Below are positions 50,195-61,452 of a stretch of DNA of 64,000 nucleotides, piece by piece. The notes beneath the pieces are model-generated. The model worked only from the letters and a program-made list of their open reading frames with translations. It made no database searches and was not told the DNA's origin. Within the stretch, counting starts at the first letter, position 1. Each line of letters starts with the position of its first letter. Both the position numbers and the translations under genes were made by a program. The DNA comes from Hemibagrus wyckioides (taxonomy: Eukaryota > Chordata > Actinopteri > Siluriformes > Bagridae), in NCBI RefSeq assembly GCF_019097595.1, contig NC_080717.1, positions 22,749,376 through 22,813,375 of the forward strand, given 5' to 3'.

Positions 50195-50425
50195 TTTTCA
50201 GCTGCTCCCACCACAGTGGATCATTTAGTCCGCATGTTTCGATTTGGTACAGGTTTTACGCCAGATGCCCTTCCTGATGCAACCCTTCCATTTTATCCAG
50301 GCTTGGGATCGGTACTGAGAGTTAACTCTTCAGCAGCTGGGTTAGCTCTTTGCACGGGTTTCGGTTCCGGCCAGCGGCGATGAGAGCGCGGGATCCTGCT
50401 GCTGGACCACCAGGAGGCTGACAGA
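50195..50425 (+). repeat. dispersed repeat family C
   Basis: 'cagctgctcccaccacagtg', 'cagatgcccttcctgatgca', 'acccttccattttatccagg', 'cttgggatcggtactgagag': a common teleost interspersed sequence whose class I cannot fix from one copy. Confidence 0.5.
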
Positions 50426-50512
50426 TATTATGCGATAAATCCTTAAAATTATTACGTTTGGCAAAATGATATCATAGTGTAGTTTCTCATAACAAGTCAT
50501 GACTTCTATCAT

Positions 50513-50760
50513 GAGGGATGTGGTAGCTCAGTGGTTAAGGTGACTGATCAGATGATTGTGAGATTGAATCCCAGGTCCACCAAGCTGCCACTGCTGGGCC
50601 CCTGAGCAAGGCCCTTAAGATTCAAGATTCAAAGAACTTTATTAATCCCAGGGGGAAATTCCTTAAATTCCTTCAATTGCTCAGTTGTACCTCTCTGGAT
50701 AAGGGTGTGTACCAAATGTAAATGTAATTTGCTCTGGATAATGGCATCTGCCATAAATGT
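50513..50760 (+). mobile_element. tRNA-derived SINE, second subfamily, interrupted
   Basis: Head GGTAGCTCAGTGGTTAAGG (A box), then 'agattgaatcccag' (B-box region), 'caccaagctgccactgctgg' and 'gcccctgagcaaggccctta'. This is interrupted by a retroposon tail (50617-50665) and resumes with 'caattgctcagttgta', 'ctctggataagggtgtgt' and a duplicated terminal 'ctctggataatggcatctgc'. Confidence 0.75.
50617..50665 (-). mobile_element. retroposon 3' tail inserted in the SINE
   Basis: On the minus strand it reads 'atttccccctgggattaata', 'aagttctttgaatcttgaat', the 3' end plus tail of a LINE-type element. CCTTAA is present on both sides (50611-50616 and about 50662-50667), compatible with a short target duplication. 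Confidence 0.55.
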
Positions 50761-51064
50761 ACATCATGCTAACTCTATGGCATCACAAATGGCTTGTCAT
50801 GACATGTTCACAGCTGTACTCTATGTTAATAAAGTGAAAAACAAACAAAAAACACAGGACAAAGGTGACAAAACATCCTTTAACTTTGGTTTAGGTCTGG
50901 CTTATACCATGACAACTTAGTAATGGTCCTCGCAACTGAAACTAGCAAGCCTGTCATTATTAAGTGAAATATTTATATGTGCATAGTCATAACAAATCAT
51001 ACTGAGTTTCCTATGTTACAGCAGTTTTCATAAAGAGCGCAGAAATGGAGCAATAATGGTCATG

Positions 51065-51195
51065 GCCTAGTACTACCAAGCTTCCATTATTGGGTCCTCA
51101 ACACTCAACTGCACAGCTGTATAAATAAAATAAAATGTAAGTCACTCTGGATAAAAGCGTCCGCCAGATGCTGTAAATGTAACGTAAATGCATGT
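51065..51195 (+). mobile_element. SINE 3' fragment
   Basis: 'gtaagtcactctggataaaa' followed by 'gcgtccgccagatgctgtaa'; also degraded 'accaagcttccattattggg' upstream, matching the SINE body at 50580. Confidence 0.6.
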
Positions 51196-53470
51196 GACAT
51201 AAGCTTTCATGGCATCAAACGCTGTGGTGCTAATTATTAACAATTACCCTTGATGATGACATGATATTCAGTTGATGTGAAGTGTCATGGGAACAAGGTG
51301 TCAAATTCCATGACGTCTTCTATGATGTCTGTGTTACGGCTGTAAATGTTAGACGCTAGGAAGAATAAGAGAACTAAATGGCTTAGTGTGTGTCCATGTG
51401 TGTGTAAGGAAACCCAGTACATCCACAGAATTAATGTGCTGTTTTAATGCTTATCTAAATCTCTTTATAAAATGTCTAGCCAGCACTGGGAATTTTTGCT
51501 GAACACCAGAAAGACCTAGATCTTACGCCATACACATGACCTCGCATGCACACTGCGCTACCTCGCAATTCCATGTATAATACCACAATGATTATAATAC
51601 CATGAATACCAAATAGCACATAATGATGACAAAGCTTAGCAACAACTGGGCAGCATACGAAAAGAGCGTGTGTGACATAATCCCAACAAGAGCCCCGCGC
51701 TAATAACAAACAAAATCCACGTGACTCGGCTGCCCTGTGATCACACGCAACACTCCAGATGCATATGATGTACAATGAGTTTATTTACTCCACATTTAAA
51801 GCGTGTCTGACATTTTAAAGTCCGGCGATAACTGAGCAATTGACAAATTAATTCTAATTTGTTTTATGTTATTGATCTGCTAGCTTGTATTTAATAAATC
51901 CCTTCATTAAAATACATTCAGTTCTTGAATCTGATTGGTCAGCTGTTGCGTTTTCTATAACAGCAGCTCTTATGTAGAGGACACTTAATAAGAACATTTA
52001 TGGAAGGAGTCTCTAGTGTTTTTGTTTCTGTTTTTACAGACGGTACTGTATGTTTTTCCGTCTGTGAAACGTCTTCAGGACAGAGGACTCTTGGAAAGAT
52101 GACAAGCTGTGTTTGGTTTCAGTAGAGAGACAAAAAAGACAGGCAGTGGTCTCTTTCTCTTTTTTTTTTGTTCTCGCAAAGGAAAACCTGGGTTTATTTT
52201 TGTTGTTTTTTTCACTGGGCAGATATTGATACCGCATGACAAGACAGGACAGATTGTGGTTAGCATCACAATAGCCAGTTAGCCTGGAAAGTTAGCCTGT
52301 ACTTAGGTATAACAGGCCATATATGTTGCATAATTAATGTGGATTGTCATGAAAGGCAAGTAATGCATTCATCTCTCAGTTACTGCTATTAACTAACACA
52401 AAGCTGTCTGAGATTTCCGAACAGATTCTTTCTTTTTGCATGGGAGAATCATCAGATGTGTGTGACCAGAACAGTGCTGGTAGCTGTTTACAACAATTAT
52501 AACATAAAGGAAAACAGGAGCTAATTTGTTCCACAATATTCTACATCAAATTGGTATAAGGCAAGACTTTGTGTTTAATAATAAATGAGTTGATTAATAA
52601 GTTAAGAAATTGTTAATAGAAACTACACAATCACCCTGTTGTTTCCTATAACATCATGACCCCGAGTGGTTTATTCCAGCACTATTTCAGTGCTTCGGTA
52701 GGATAAGAGGAAATGTAATAGATGCAAAGTAACATGATCCAGGTTTAAATATCAGTACAAGCTATTTCTCTGCATCCATTCAGTATGTTCTTTACCAGAT
52801 GTGCCACATCAGTCCCAAAGGAAAGCAAACCAAAATTGTTTGCTGGATGCATGCTTTTTTTTTTCTTTTTTTTTGCACGCAATCACGAGAGAGCCGGCGA
52901 TCTCGGCTTTCTTTAACAACAGCTTTGAGTAAAAAATACCCAGCACACCTGCTCACGTCTCTTCACCCAGCATCCCTTTATCTTGACTTGATTGCTTTCC
53001 TCTGGACCCGACCACTTCCCTCATTACCCACAGCCTGGTGGCATCGCTGCTCCATGACCTGTGTGGTAGAGGGATTTTAAAGTGTCGACAGACATCTGAT
53101 GGATGTAATCTAGAATCCGGTGATCTCAGGGGAAGCGGAGGGTCTCTGTCTAATGAAGTTGTCGGACAGTAGAAATAGAGGCGGAGACCTAGGGGATGAC
53201 CTAGTGTGCCTCAGACACAAAGGACTGCAGTGTACTGTGTCATGTGACGTGTTTCATCCTGACACCTGTCCTCAACTCTGTCTGAACCTGTTAAAAAATG
53301 TATAATATTATTATATGAAGGGGGGGAAAAAATACATGGTGTGCATGTGACATTTTGAGAAGACTGTTAGGCCTGAAGTACTGTCGCTTTCATGTCATGC
53401 TCGTCGTCCTGTAATGAAACGAATACACTCGTCACATCTCAAGCCGTTATTCTTATTCCCCTAGCTGCGC
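51196..53470. other. intronic sequence
   Basis: A repeat scrap at 51915-51985 (see 13895). T-runs at 52160-52169 and 52855-52874. The frames at 51476-51775 and 52799-53080 show no family features. No gene is called. Confidence 0.35.
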
Positions 53471-53479
53471 GGCTCACTG

Positions 53480-53830
53480 TGAGTGCACTCAATGATCTTT
53501 TCGGTCTTTCGTCTAATTCTCGGATAGATAATGCTGCTGGAATGTAATCAGAGAGCTGCCCATATTAATGATAATGAGAATATAATTCAGTGAGGGTGCT
53601 GCGGTCTGTCCCTGCCATAACTAATTATGTTGCTCACCGAGTGGAAATTTAATAATGGAATTTGAAACCACATCACAGGTTTGGGGTGTTTAAATATGCT
53701 CCGAATAAATTCAATACACTTGATTTTCTCAGACAAATAGATTTCATTTGCTTTAATTACGGAATAAAATCGGTGTGCTCAGTGGTATGATTTTGCATAT
53801 GGTTACCAGAAGCTGATGAGGGAACATAAA
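53480..53830. promoter_or_regulatory. candidate conserved non-coding element
   Basis: Repeat-free block with paired developmental-type motifs: TTAATGATAATGAG (53565-53578), ACTAATTATG (about 53620), CTTTAATTACGG (about 53751), GATTTTGCATATGG (about 53789). Located in the proposed 5' intron of chst8. Inference from motif density only. Confidence 0.3.
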
Positions 53831-54235
53831 GGGATTTCGATGTGCAGTAGGAATGGCCTATTTCTCACAACTCACTTCATACAAGTCTTGGGAAAAATCC
53901 TATAAGTTTGCTTTAGTGACTTATTAAACCAAAGAGTCTATTAAGACCGAGCTGCGAATTTAAAAGAGCAATTTATGTTTTGATTGCTTTTCTGTCAAAC
54001 CAAAAACTCCTACAGATTCATATCACATTAACACTGATTAGCTTGACAGTTCATCTGCAGTATCTGTTTATTCTCTCTTTATCGCTCACATTTATCTTTA
54101 TCCTGGATATCCCCCGCACACTTAATGTAGTTAACTTCCTAAATTCGGCAAGGACGACTGCAACCATCAGTCAAGACCTTTCCAAAATTGAGAAATAGTC
54201 ACTACGGTGATCTTACACATATGTTGCAAGCGCAA

Positions 54236-54236
54236 T

Positions 54237-54267
<31 letters not shown>

Positions 54268-54298
54268 TAATAATAATAATAATAATAATAGTATATAA

Positions 54299-54344
<46 letters not shown>

Positions 54345-54345
54345 A
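54236..54345. repeat. inverted trinucleotide array, (AAT)n then (ATT)n
   Basis: About 53 bp of AAT (one AAC variant) and about 45 bp of TTA/ATT, facing each other around GTATATAATATT. The two halves are complementary, so the array can fold into a long hairpin. Confidence 0.95.
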
Positions 54346-54489
54346 CCCCATCATCATCATCATAATGTGTTCCATGTTTATAGTGCCTTTCCTTTCTAAC
54401 ACTCATGGTCACTGTACACAAAGGTACCCCAAAAAAGAATACAATAATAGTAACTGCATTCACAATTAATTTATACATATATTTTCACA

Positions 54490-54690
54490 ATCTCCTGCCA
54501 ATTACCCAACATCCAGCTCTCTCCTATCACACAGCCTTGGAGGGTGAAGTCTAACACACGTTCCTCCAATGAACCTGAAGCCAGCATTTGTTTCGAACAG
54601 CAGTTCATGATGCGTAACCAAGCAGCGTCACACACTCAGACGAACTCAGCCCTCTTCCTCATACATGAGCTCACAGTGTCTATGACAGAC
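54490..54690 (+). repeat. dispersed repeat family B, copy 2
   Basis: Diverged copy of 48385-48575: 'ccagctctctcctatcacac', 'ggagggtgaagtctaacaca', 'acatgagctcacagtgtcta'. Confidence 0.5.
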
Positions 54691-54769
54691 TAGAGCGCAA
54701 CACTCATCTCATCCCATCTCAAAGCATGACCTGCTTCGAATCCTATCGAAACATACTGTATGCTACCGA

Positions 54770-54990
54770 AAATGTAGGTTTTAAACTTTGAGCTTTGGCG
54801 ACTTGGTGGACAGTATTCCAAAGCCTGGGGGTTATGACAGTAAAAGATCTGACTGTTCATTGACGTCAGTCTGGTCTTAGGCACCACCAGTAGACCAATA
54901 TTAACGGAGCTGAGGGTCTGAGCAGGGGTGTAAAGCTGTAGGAGCTCAGAGAGAAAAGGAGAATAGTGTTTTATGAGAAGCGAGAAGTAG
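54770..54990 (-). mobile_element. LINE ORF2 carboxy-terminal relic
   Basis: The minus strand reads LSELLQLYTPAQTLSS, then GLLVVPKTRLTSMNSQIF and SSKFKTYIFG. This order (LxxYxPxRxLRSS, LxVPxxRLxxMxxRxF, FKxxLKTxLF) closes the reverse transcriptase protein of many teleost non-LTR retrotransposons. It is 5' truncated and lacks the catalytic domain. Confidence 0.6.
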
Positions 54991-55257
54991 GAATGTAATG
55001 TGCGCTGAATGTTTTGTATGACTGAGGACTTTAGCAGATGAAGATTGAATATGTTTGAGTGCATTTATTTCAACCAGGATAGCGTGGACTTTTCTGGATC
55101 TTAACCTTGTAATATATTTTCTATCAAATATATTTTCCCTTTTCTACCTGTATAAGTAAAATCGACTTTTAACACAATTCTATTCTTTTTGTTCTGCTGT
55201 AATTCTATTGTTATGACAGTCGAAAGAAGCATTTCATTAACTAATAAAATTTGAATT

Positions 55258-55375
55258 TCCATCCATCCATCCATCCATACCTGCTTATTCCTAATTAGGG
55301 TCACGGGGGGTCTGCTGGAGCCTATCCCAGCACATATAGGGCGAAAGGCAGGGCTACACCCTGGACAGGTCAAAT
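55258..55375 (+). repeat. dispersed teleost repeat fragment with (CCAT)n
   Basis: (CCAT)n followed by 'ttattcctaattagggtcac', 'ggagcctatcccagcaca', 'caccctggacaggtcaaa'; same family as 38602. Confidence 0.75.
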
Positions 55376-56190
55376 CTGAGTTTAATGTACTAATAGAAAT
55401 CCAAAAGTAGAGGGAATTACTGCAGCCTAAGCATGAGGTTGTGAAGAGTCTCAGCATCTTTCAAACTAATCAAGTCAGACAGTATTGTGTGCAGATAAAA
55501 GGAGAAAAAAAAAATTGTAAATGACCTAATATGAGGATCAGATGAAACCGTGTTGTCAAATACCGAGAATGAGAGCATTTGTAGACGGAGTGAATAAATA
55601 ATGAATGAAAAATGCTGAAAAGTAATACGCAGACTCGCTCCAAACCAAGAGAAAGAAGTCTGAATAAGCACAAGAGCAAGTATTACTTTCCACGACTTTT
55701 TTCATTCAATATCGCTCCAGATCTTCAGGTAAAACTGGATTACAGCATGTTAGTGATTGTTCTTATTCTCCGCCCTTAATACTTTAATACTCATCTCAAA
55801 TTCTGGATCAAATTCAGCAGGAAGCTAAAAGGTATTAAAACGAGAGTGCACGCAGTGGAAAAGCCATTTTTCCAGCAGTTGCCTAGTTAAAGACAATTTA
55901 ATATTTAAGCGCAGTTGGAATTGATCTTCTTCAGATATAATATTACAGAATTAATCTTTGCCTTTAGCAATAGAAAGTGCTTTTAAACCGCGTAATGTTT
56001 GGATTATGGATTATACTGTACTTGGAGGATTCAGACGTGGCTTTTTTTTTGTTAGATGTCATAACAAAAACGTCTGTTCCTTTGTTTGTCCTTTCATTGA
56101 TCCATTCATCCATTCTTTCATTCATCTGCTTGCTTGTTCATTTGTCTCTAATAACTCCTTTACTGTGTTAAAGATCACGTGAAGCAGGAA
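55376..56190. other. intronic sequence, no features seen
   Basis: Unique DNA. Overlapping frames on the minus strand (55417-55679) and plus strand (55958-56182) have no supporting features. Confidence 0.35.
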
Positions 56191-56194
56191 CACA

Positions 56195-56375
56195 ACCTGG
56201 ATGGACGTCACTCCTTTATAAGGGACCGTGCACACACACACACATGCTCATTCACACTAGGGGCAATTTAGAGCCACAGATCCACCTAGCAGCATGTTTG
56301 TAGGAGGTGGAAAGGCAGAGCAGCAGAAGAAAGCCCACATATACACAAGGAGAACATGAGGTCTGCGGGCAGAAA
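56195..56375 (+). repeat. dispersed teleost repeat copy
   Basis: 'cctggatggacgtcactcc', a CA run, 'ggggcaatttagagccacag', 'gtaggaggtggaaaggcaga', 'aggagaacatgaggtctgc'. Confidence 0.65.
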
Positions 56376-56379
56376 TGCC

Positions 56380-56620
56380 TGTTTGATGAAAGAATTCAGA
56401 GGAGAACGACTGATCACTAGATTTGCATCATTCTATGTAAACACTATAGACTTTCTGTATAGATTGGAGATCAGCAGTTCATAAAATACTCCATGCAGCC
56501 CATCTGGCACCCACAACCATGCCACGGTCAAAGATCCTGATCTGTATCTGCATGATTGTATGAATTATTCTTCTATAAATGCATAAACATGCAGGTGTAC
56601 AGCTGTTCAAGGTCAGGGAG
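56380..56620 (-). mobile_element. Tc1-like fragment (5' part)
   Basis: Minus-strand equivalent of the start of the family at 42980. It includes 'cagcccatctggcacccaca', 'accatgccacggtcaaagat', 'gtatctgcatgattgtatga' and 'caggtgtacagctgttc' on plus. No open frame. Confidence 0.55.
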
Positions 56621-57290
56621 TGTATGTTGTTAACATGATCTACCTGGAAAAATATATTTGTCTAATAATAATATCAAATGATTGGTTACACAGAAACAGA
56701 ATTACAAAAGAAACATGACATTAGATATTGAAAAAGGTTCATCTGACAGGTTATTACCAAAGACGTACACTTATCCAGAGTAATGCTCCTGCATCTAAAT
56801 GATCAGATAAAAACTGGCAGCGCTCCCCGGTAGAGCACAACACTAATGCTAATTTGACTGTGTTTCATATTGATTTCTTCACCTTGAATAAGACATTGCT
56901 TGGAAGTGCAGAAAGTGCCCCTGACATGACCCGTAGTTTTCCCCTCGCTGTCTTAACTTTAATATTGATGGATGTCCACGTCAGTCCTGCGCTTTGATTC
57001 TTAAGCCTGTGTGTGCGTGCGGCATTTACTGTGAGGATCAAGGAATTAGAGCAACATTTTCCATTAAACTAATTGGAATGATTCAGATTACTCGGAAAGC
57101 TGGGGAAGAACGGTATAAACTTTAGAACGGAGCAGCATGTAGTGTAAATGTAAATTGTGTGAATTTTCTTTTGGTCTGATGATGAACGTAAAAGATTGAA
57201 AGATTTTGCAAACAATAATTAGATGGAGTACCAGTGAAGTGTAGTTTTTATTCAATCATCAGTCACTCATCTTTAGCATGCGATTTATAT
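56621..57290. other. intronic sequence, no features seen
   Basis: Unique DNA. Confidence 0.4.
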
Positions 57291-57299
57291 CTAATTTAT

Positions 57300-57560
57300 C
57301 CAGTGGATTGCCTCATAGCTTCCCGGGTTTAGTTACACACCGGCTGTATGGAGTTTTGCATGTTCTCCCCATGGGTTTCCTCCTTCCTTCTCAAATTTCC
57401 TCCCACATGTGGAACTCTAAATTGCGAATGTACAGTGTGTTTGAAAGCATGTGTTCATGGTGCCCATCCAGGGTGTATTCCCGCTTCATGCCCCGTGTTC
57501 CCGGGCTAGACTTCGGATCCAGTTTGAACCCTGACCAGGACAAAGCACTTACAAGATGAA
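57300..57560 (-). repeat. dispersed teleost repeat copy
   Basis: Inverted: 'gttttgcatgttctccccat', 'gggtttcctcc', 'ggtgcccatccagggtgtat', 'gaaccctgaccaggacaaag'. Confidence 0.75.
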
Positions 57561-59529
57561 TTAATGTGCTAATGCTCACAAAGTAAAATGTCACACCAAT
57601 ATCTCAATTCCCTCATGAAGAATGCAAGTGTACATGCTTTTTAAATACAAGTTCAACTCTAGATCCCTAAGGGTTCCTTGGATGACCTTTAAGGAGAACC
57701 AAAGAACTGTATTTTTCCAGATCCCTTCTAGAAAAATCGGAATCCTTAACCCTTATCTAAACCTATTAAGAATCCTTGAAGACTCCTTGAAGACTCTCAC
57801 GGATTGATATGTAAATTAAAATGCAAAATGCCTCCGTGTTCTCCTGCCATTACAACCCCACCCTTTTCCCCCCGTGATACCAAGATTATCTGCGGCTAAG
57901 AAGTTTCAGGATCGTTTTTTTGCTGCAGTGAGACTATCTGAGTTTGAATAGAAGCGGACTGAGACCACCTCACCTCACACTGTGTCACCTCGACTGAAAC
58001 CGAAGTAAAAAAACACCAGGGTTGGATTCGAATGGCCTACTGAAAGCACCCTGACAGATCCTCATCTCTCACTCATCGCATTACAGAATAATTAAGGGTA
58101 TCCTCAGAACCCTGCTGTCTAGGTATGTACACTGTGCTGAAACAGTAAACACTACATGCATCACGAATGTGAAGACACACACACACAGATGAAACCACAA
58201 CACTGTGACCTTCACCTCATGAGTCGATGTGTGTTTGCATGCATTCAGAATTCCATTCCACAGAGGTAGTGCTTTCTCTCTCTCTCTCTCTCTCTGTCTC
58301 TCACAGTCTGTTAGAAACGGACTTGGTGCCATATGTTGACCTCGCTTACACATGAGGTGTGCTGTCTCCTGAGGGAAATCAATCACACACTAATGCAGGC
58401 CGGGGCTCCTTCTGAAGCAGCTGTTCAGCCTGATGATCTTTAAACAAGAGACGGGAGCGGCTCTAACTGTCCCCGTGAACGTACCGCCACCCCCCCCCCA
58501 CCGCCCAAATCACCAACAACCCCCAACCTCCATTCCCCCCGCCAGGCATCTCTGCTCTGTACTCCATCCTGGCATCCTACAGTGCGGAGGGCTGAGCAGC
58601 TTACTGAATGTTAAAGCCTGCGTTCTCGTAGGGGCTTATTAATCATACAGAGTGAGAACTCATCCTGTTGCTTTCTCTGCTGGCTGCCTACCACTGTCCT
58701 TGACATTCATGCTCACAGGAAGTCTGACAAACGCAGTCTGAAATATTGTGTGGGCTTGTCAGAGTGTGTGCCAGGTATTCTAAAGCATTTTGTTTGTGCA
58801 TGTTTTGAAGCTGTTAGTCCTCTCTTAAATGACTATATAACATGTACACAAAACCAAAAGTTAGATACTGACCACAGATTATTCCGCAGTCGACCCCTCG
58901 TCAGGACAGCAGCAGAGCTTTCAAACATTACATTCATCTGGTATGTTGTGTGTTTCCATGTTCAGATTTCTAACCGTCTTTTTCCGCTGTTGTGAATCTT
59001 TTTGTTTGGTGCACTTCTTTCTCACCTTACGTTCACACCAGATAGCGTTAACGTGACAGACAAGCATTCATTTATTTTGTACGCATAAAAAAAACAGAGC
59101 TGCAGCAGCACAACAACAGAGATTTCCCCAATTCTATGCAAATCAGGTACGGCACTATAAAGAGATTAAACCAAACAACAAGCTCAAATGATTACTCTGA
59201 CTGATCATATGCTGCATGTGGTCTGAAGTTTCTTCAGTTTCCCACTTTAGTTCTTCTCTGCAATTAGTTCCCCATTTACTGTTTGACATGCAAATATGGA
59301 AGAAAACCTCATAGCCATGCTTTCATTTAATCTCGATGAAGAAAAATGAAGCTTGGAAGGAAGTAGCAGAGATCATCACTGGTGCCTCTGGGGAATATAC
59401 AGTAAGCATGCTTCGCTAATTTGCCAAATGAGCTTGTATGACGCTTTGCATGTAACATGCAACCAATATACACAGTGATTTGTTCATTTTTTTTTGTGTT
59501 TTAGGCATTAACTTACCTTAGTTAGCTTC
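57561..59529. other. intronic sequence
   Basis: Contains a CT run (58274-58295) and a C-rich patch (58484-58502). Otherwise unique with no supported frame. Confidence 0.4.
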
Positions 59530-59542
59530 AGAAGCTAAACAT

Positions 59543-60895
59543 GCAGTGGGGGAAATAAGCGTTCAACATTTCTTATTAACCACAGTTCCACTGCCGAAAT
59601 TAACCATTTGTTGGTCACAAAATGTATACAGTAATCATCATATCACAATGCATAAAAACAAGTTATATTTACACACATGACACAAGGAAAAAGTATTGAA
59701 CACACTAAGAAAATGCAGTGCACCAAGGCAAGGCAAGGCAAGGCAAAGCAGCGGCTGATTTCACTAAGTATTTCAACCTCCTGCCTATGCAAATAAGAAT
59801 CAGCTGGGTTAGTGCTAGGTTAGAAAAAGGCTTATCTAACTTTGAATGCAAGTACACAAACATCTCATGATGGGTAGAGGCAAAGAGCGCTCCCAAGACC
59901 TGCGCAAAAAGATTATTGTGTTACATAACAATGGCACTGATTATTGACAGAACTCCTAAACGTTCCTGTAAGCACCACTGGGGCCATTATCCGCAAGTGG
60001 AAGGAACATCAATACATCATCAACCGGCCACGCATAGGCGCTTCTCACAGGATTTTTTTTCTATTCAGGGAGTCAGAAGGTGGGACAGAAGAGTAGCCCA
60101 AGAGCCAACGATCATTTGGAAAGAGCTCCAGAAAGATGGTTGTCACAGAGATAACAATAGGCAAGGCACTCCAATGGAAGGCTCCATTGTCCTAGTAATT
60201 CACAGCCTTATGTTGTGTAGCAAACTTCAAACGAGCTTTAACGTGCATTTTCTTCAATTACGGAGCCTTCCGGGGTGAGCTGGCATAAAGGCTGTGGTGG
60301 TAGAGTGCACTGCCTTTTGCTTTCTCAGTGACAACAGCACCCGCTGCCTCCAAGTCTTTCTGGAGATCTTTCTGAATAGTCCTTGGCTTTTCGGCTACTC
60401 TTCTGACAAACCTTATAATCAGACATCTTACATGGAGCTCCTATGTGTGGCTGGTTGATGACAGAGTGATGTTCCATCCACGTGCGGATATTGGCTCCAG
60501 TGGTGCTTACAGGAACACTTAGGAGTTGTGAAGTCCACCGGTAATCAGTGCTTTTTTGTTTGTTTGTTTGCAAAGGTGTTGGGAGAGCGCCTTGCCTCTA
60601 TACATCGTGATGTTTTCTATACGTCCGTTCAAAGATGGGTAAGACTTTTCCTAACCTATCAACATGCACTAACTCAGCTGACTCTCATTTGCACAGGCAG
60701 AAGATGGAACTTAGTGAAATCAGCCGCTGCTTTGCCTTGCCCAGGTGCACTGCTTTTTCTTAGTGTGTTCAATAGTTTTTCCCGTCATTCCACATCATCA
60801 GATTTAAGAGTTAATACCAATATGTGAATTGCTGCATTGGAACTGTGTTTTTTTTTTTATGAAATGTTTAATATTTATTCCCCACACTGTAGCTG
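59543..60895. mobile_element. head-to-head pair of Tc1-like transposon halves
   Basis: The left arm (59543 to about 60200, plus strand) starts TGCAGTGGGGGAAATAAGCG. It carries 'gctgatttcactaagta' and the start of a transposase (MGRGKERSQDLRKKIIVLHN, broken). The right arm (about 60265-60895) is the same family on the minus strand, with a frame reading LLSVPVSTTGANIRTWMEHH and then INQPHIGAPCKMSDYK. Both arms carry the DNA-binding half only, the right one reaching further in; neither has the catalytic half. Arm ends mirror each other (…GTGTTCAATAG… / …CTATTG-type…, …CCCCACACTGTA on the right). Defective. Confidence 0.75.
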
Positions 60896-60949
60896 CTACT
60901 CTTTCTCAATAGAGGAAAAAAAATGCAAGATAGTATGCACACTCATAAG

Positions 60950-61450
60950 AGATATCATAACACTGATGATCTCCTCATCATGGTGCCTGTTAGTGGGTGG
61001 GATATATTAGGCAGCAAGTGAACATTTTGTCCTCAAAGTTGATGTTAGAAGCAGGAAAAATGGGCAAGCGTAAGGATTTGAGCGAGTTTGACAAGGGCCA
61101 AATTGTGATGGCTAGACGACTGGATCACAGCATCTCCAAAACTGGAGCTCTTGTGGGGTGTTCCCGGTCTGCAGTGGTCAGTATCTATCAAAAGTGGTCC
61201 AAGGAAGAGAACAGTGGTGAACTAGAGTCAGGGTCATGGGCGGTCAATGCACATGGGGAGTGAAGGCTGGACCGTGTGATCCGATCCAACAGACGAGCTA
61301 CTGTTGATCAAATTGCTGAAGAGGTTAATGCTGGTTCTGATAGAACGGTGTCAGAATACACACTGCATGACGGGTCAGGGCAGTTTTAGCAGCAAAAGGG
61401 GGACCAACACAGTATTAGGCAGGTGGTCATAATGTATTGCCAGGCCGGTG
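60950..61450 (+). mobile_element. non-autonomous Tc1-like element with transposase start
   Basis: An ATG at 61060 opens [20 protein letters not shown], the amino-terminal helix-turn-helix part of a Tc1 transposase. It continues with [20 protein letters not shown] and stops at 61261-61263. The remainder ('cgatccaacagacgagctac', 'gctgaagaggttaatgctgg') continues after the stop and runs directly into the right end 'ggtggtcataatgtattgcc', 'aggccggtg' and TA (61451-61452), with no catalytic domain. The left terminal repeat is worn down to a remnant near 60950-60990. Cannot move without another transposase. Confidence 0.8.
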
Positions 61451-61452
61451 TA

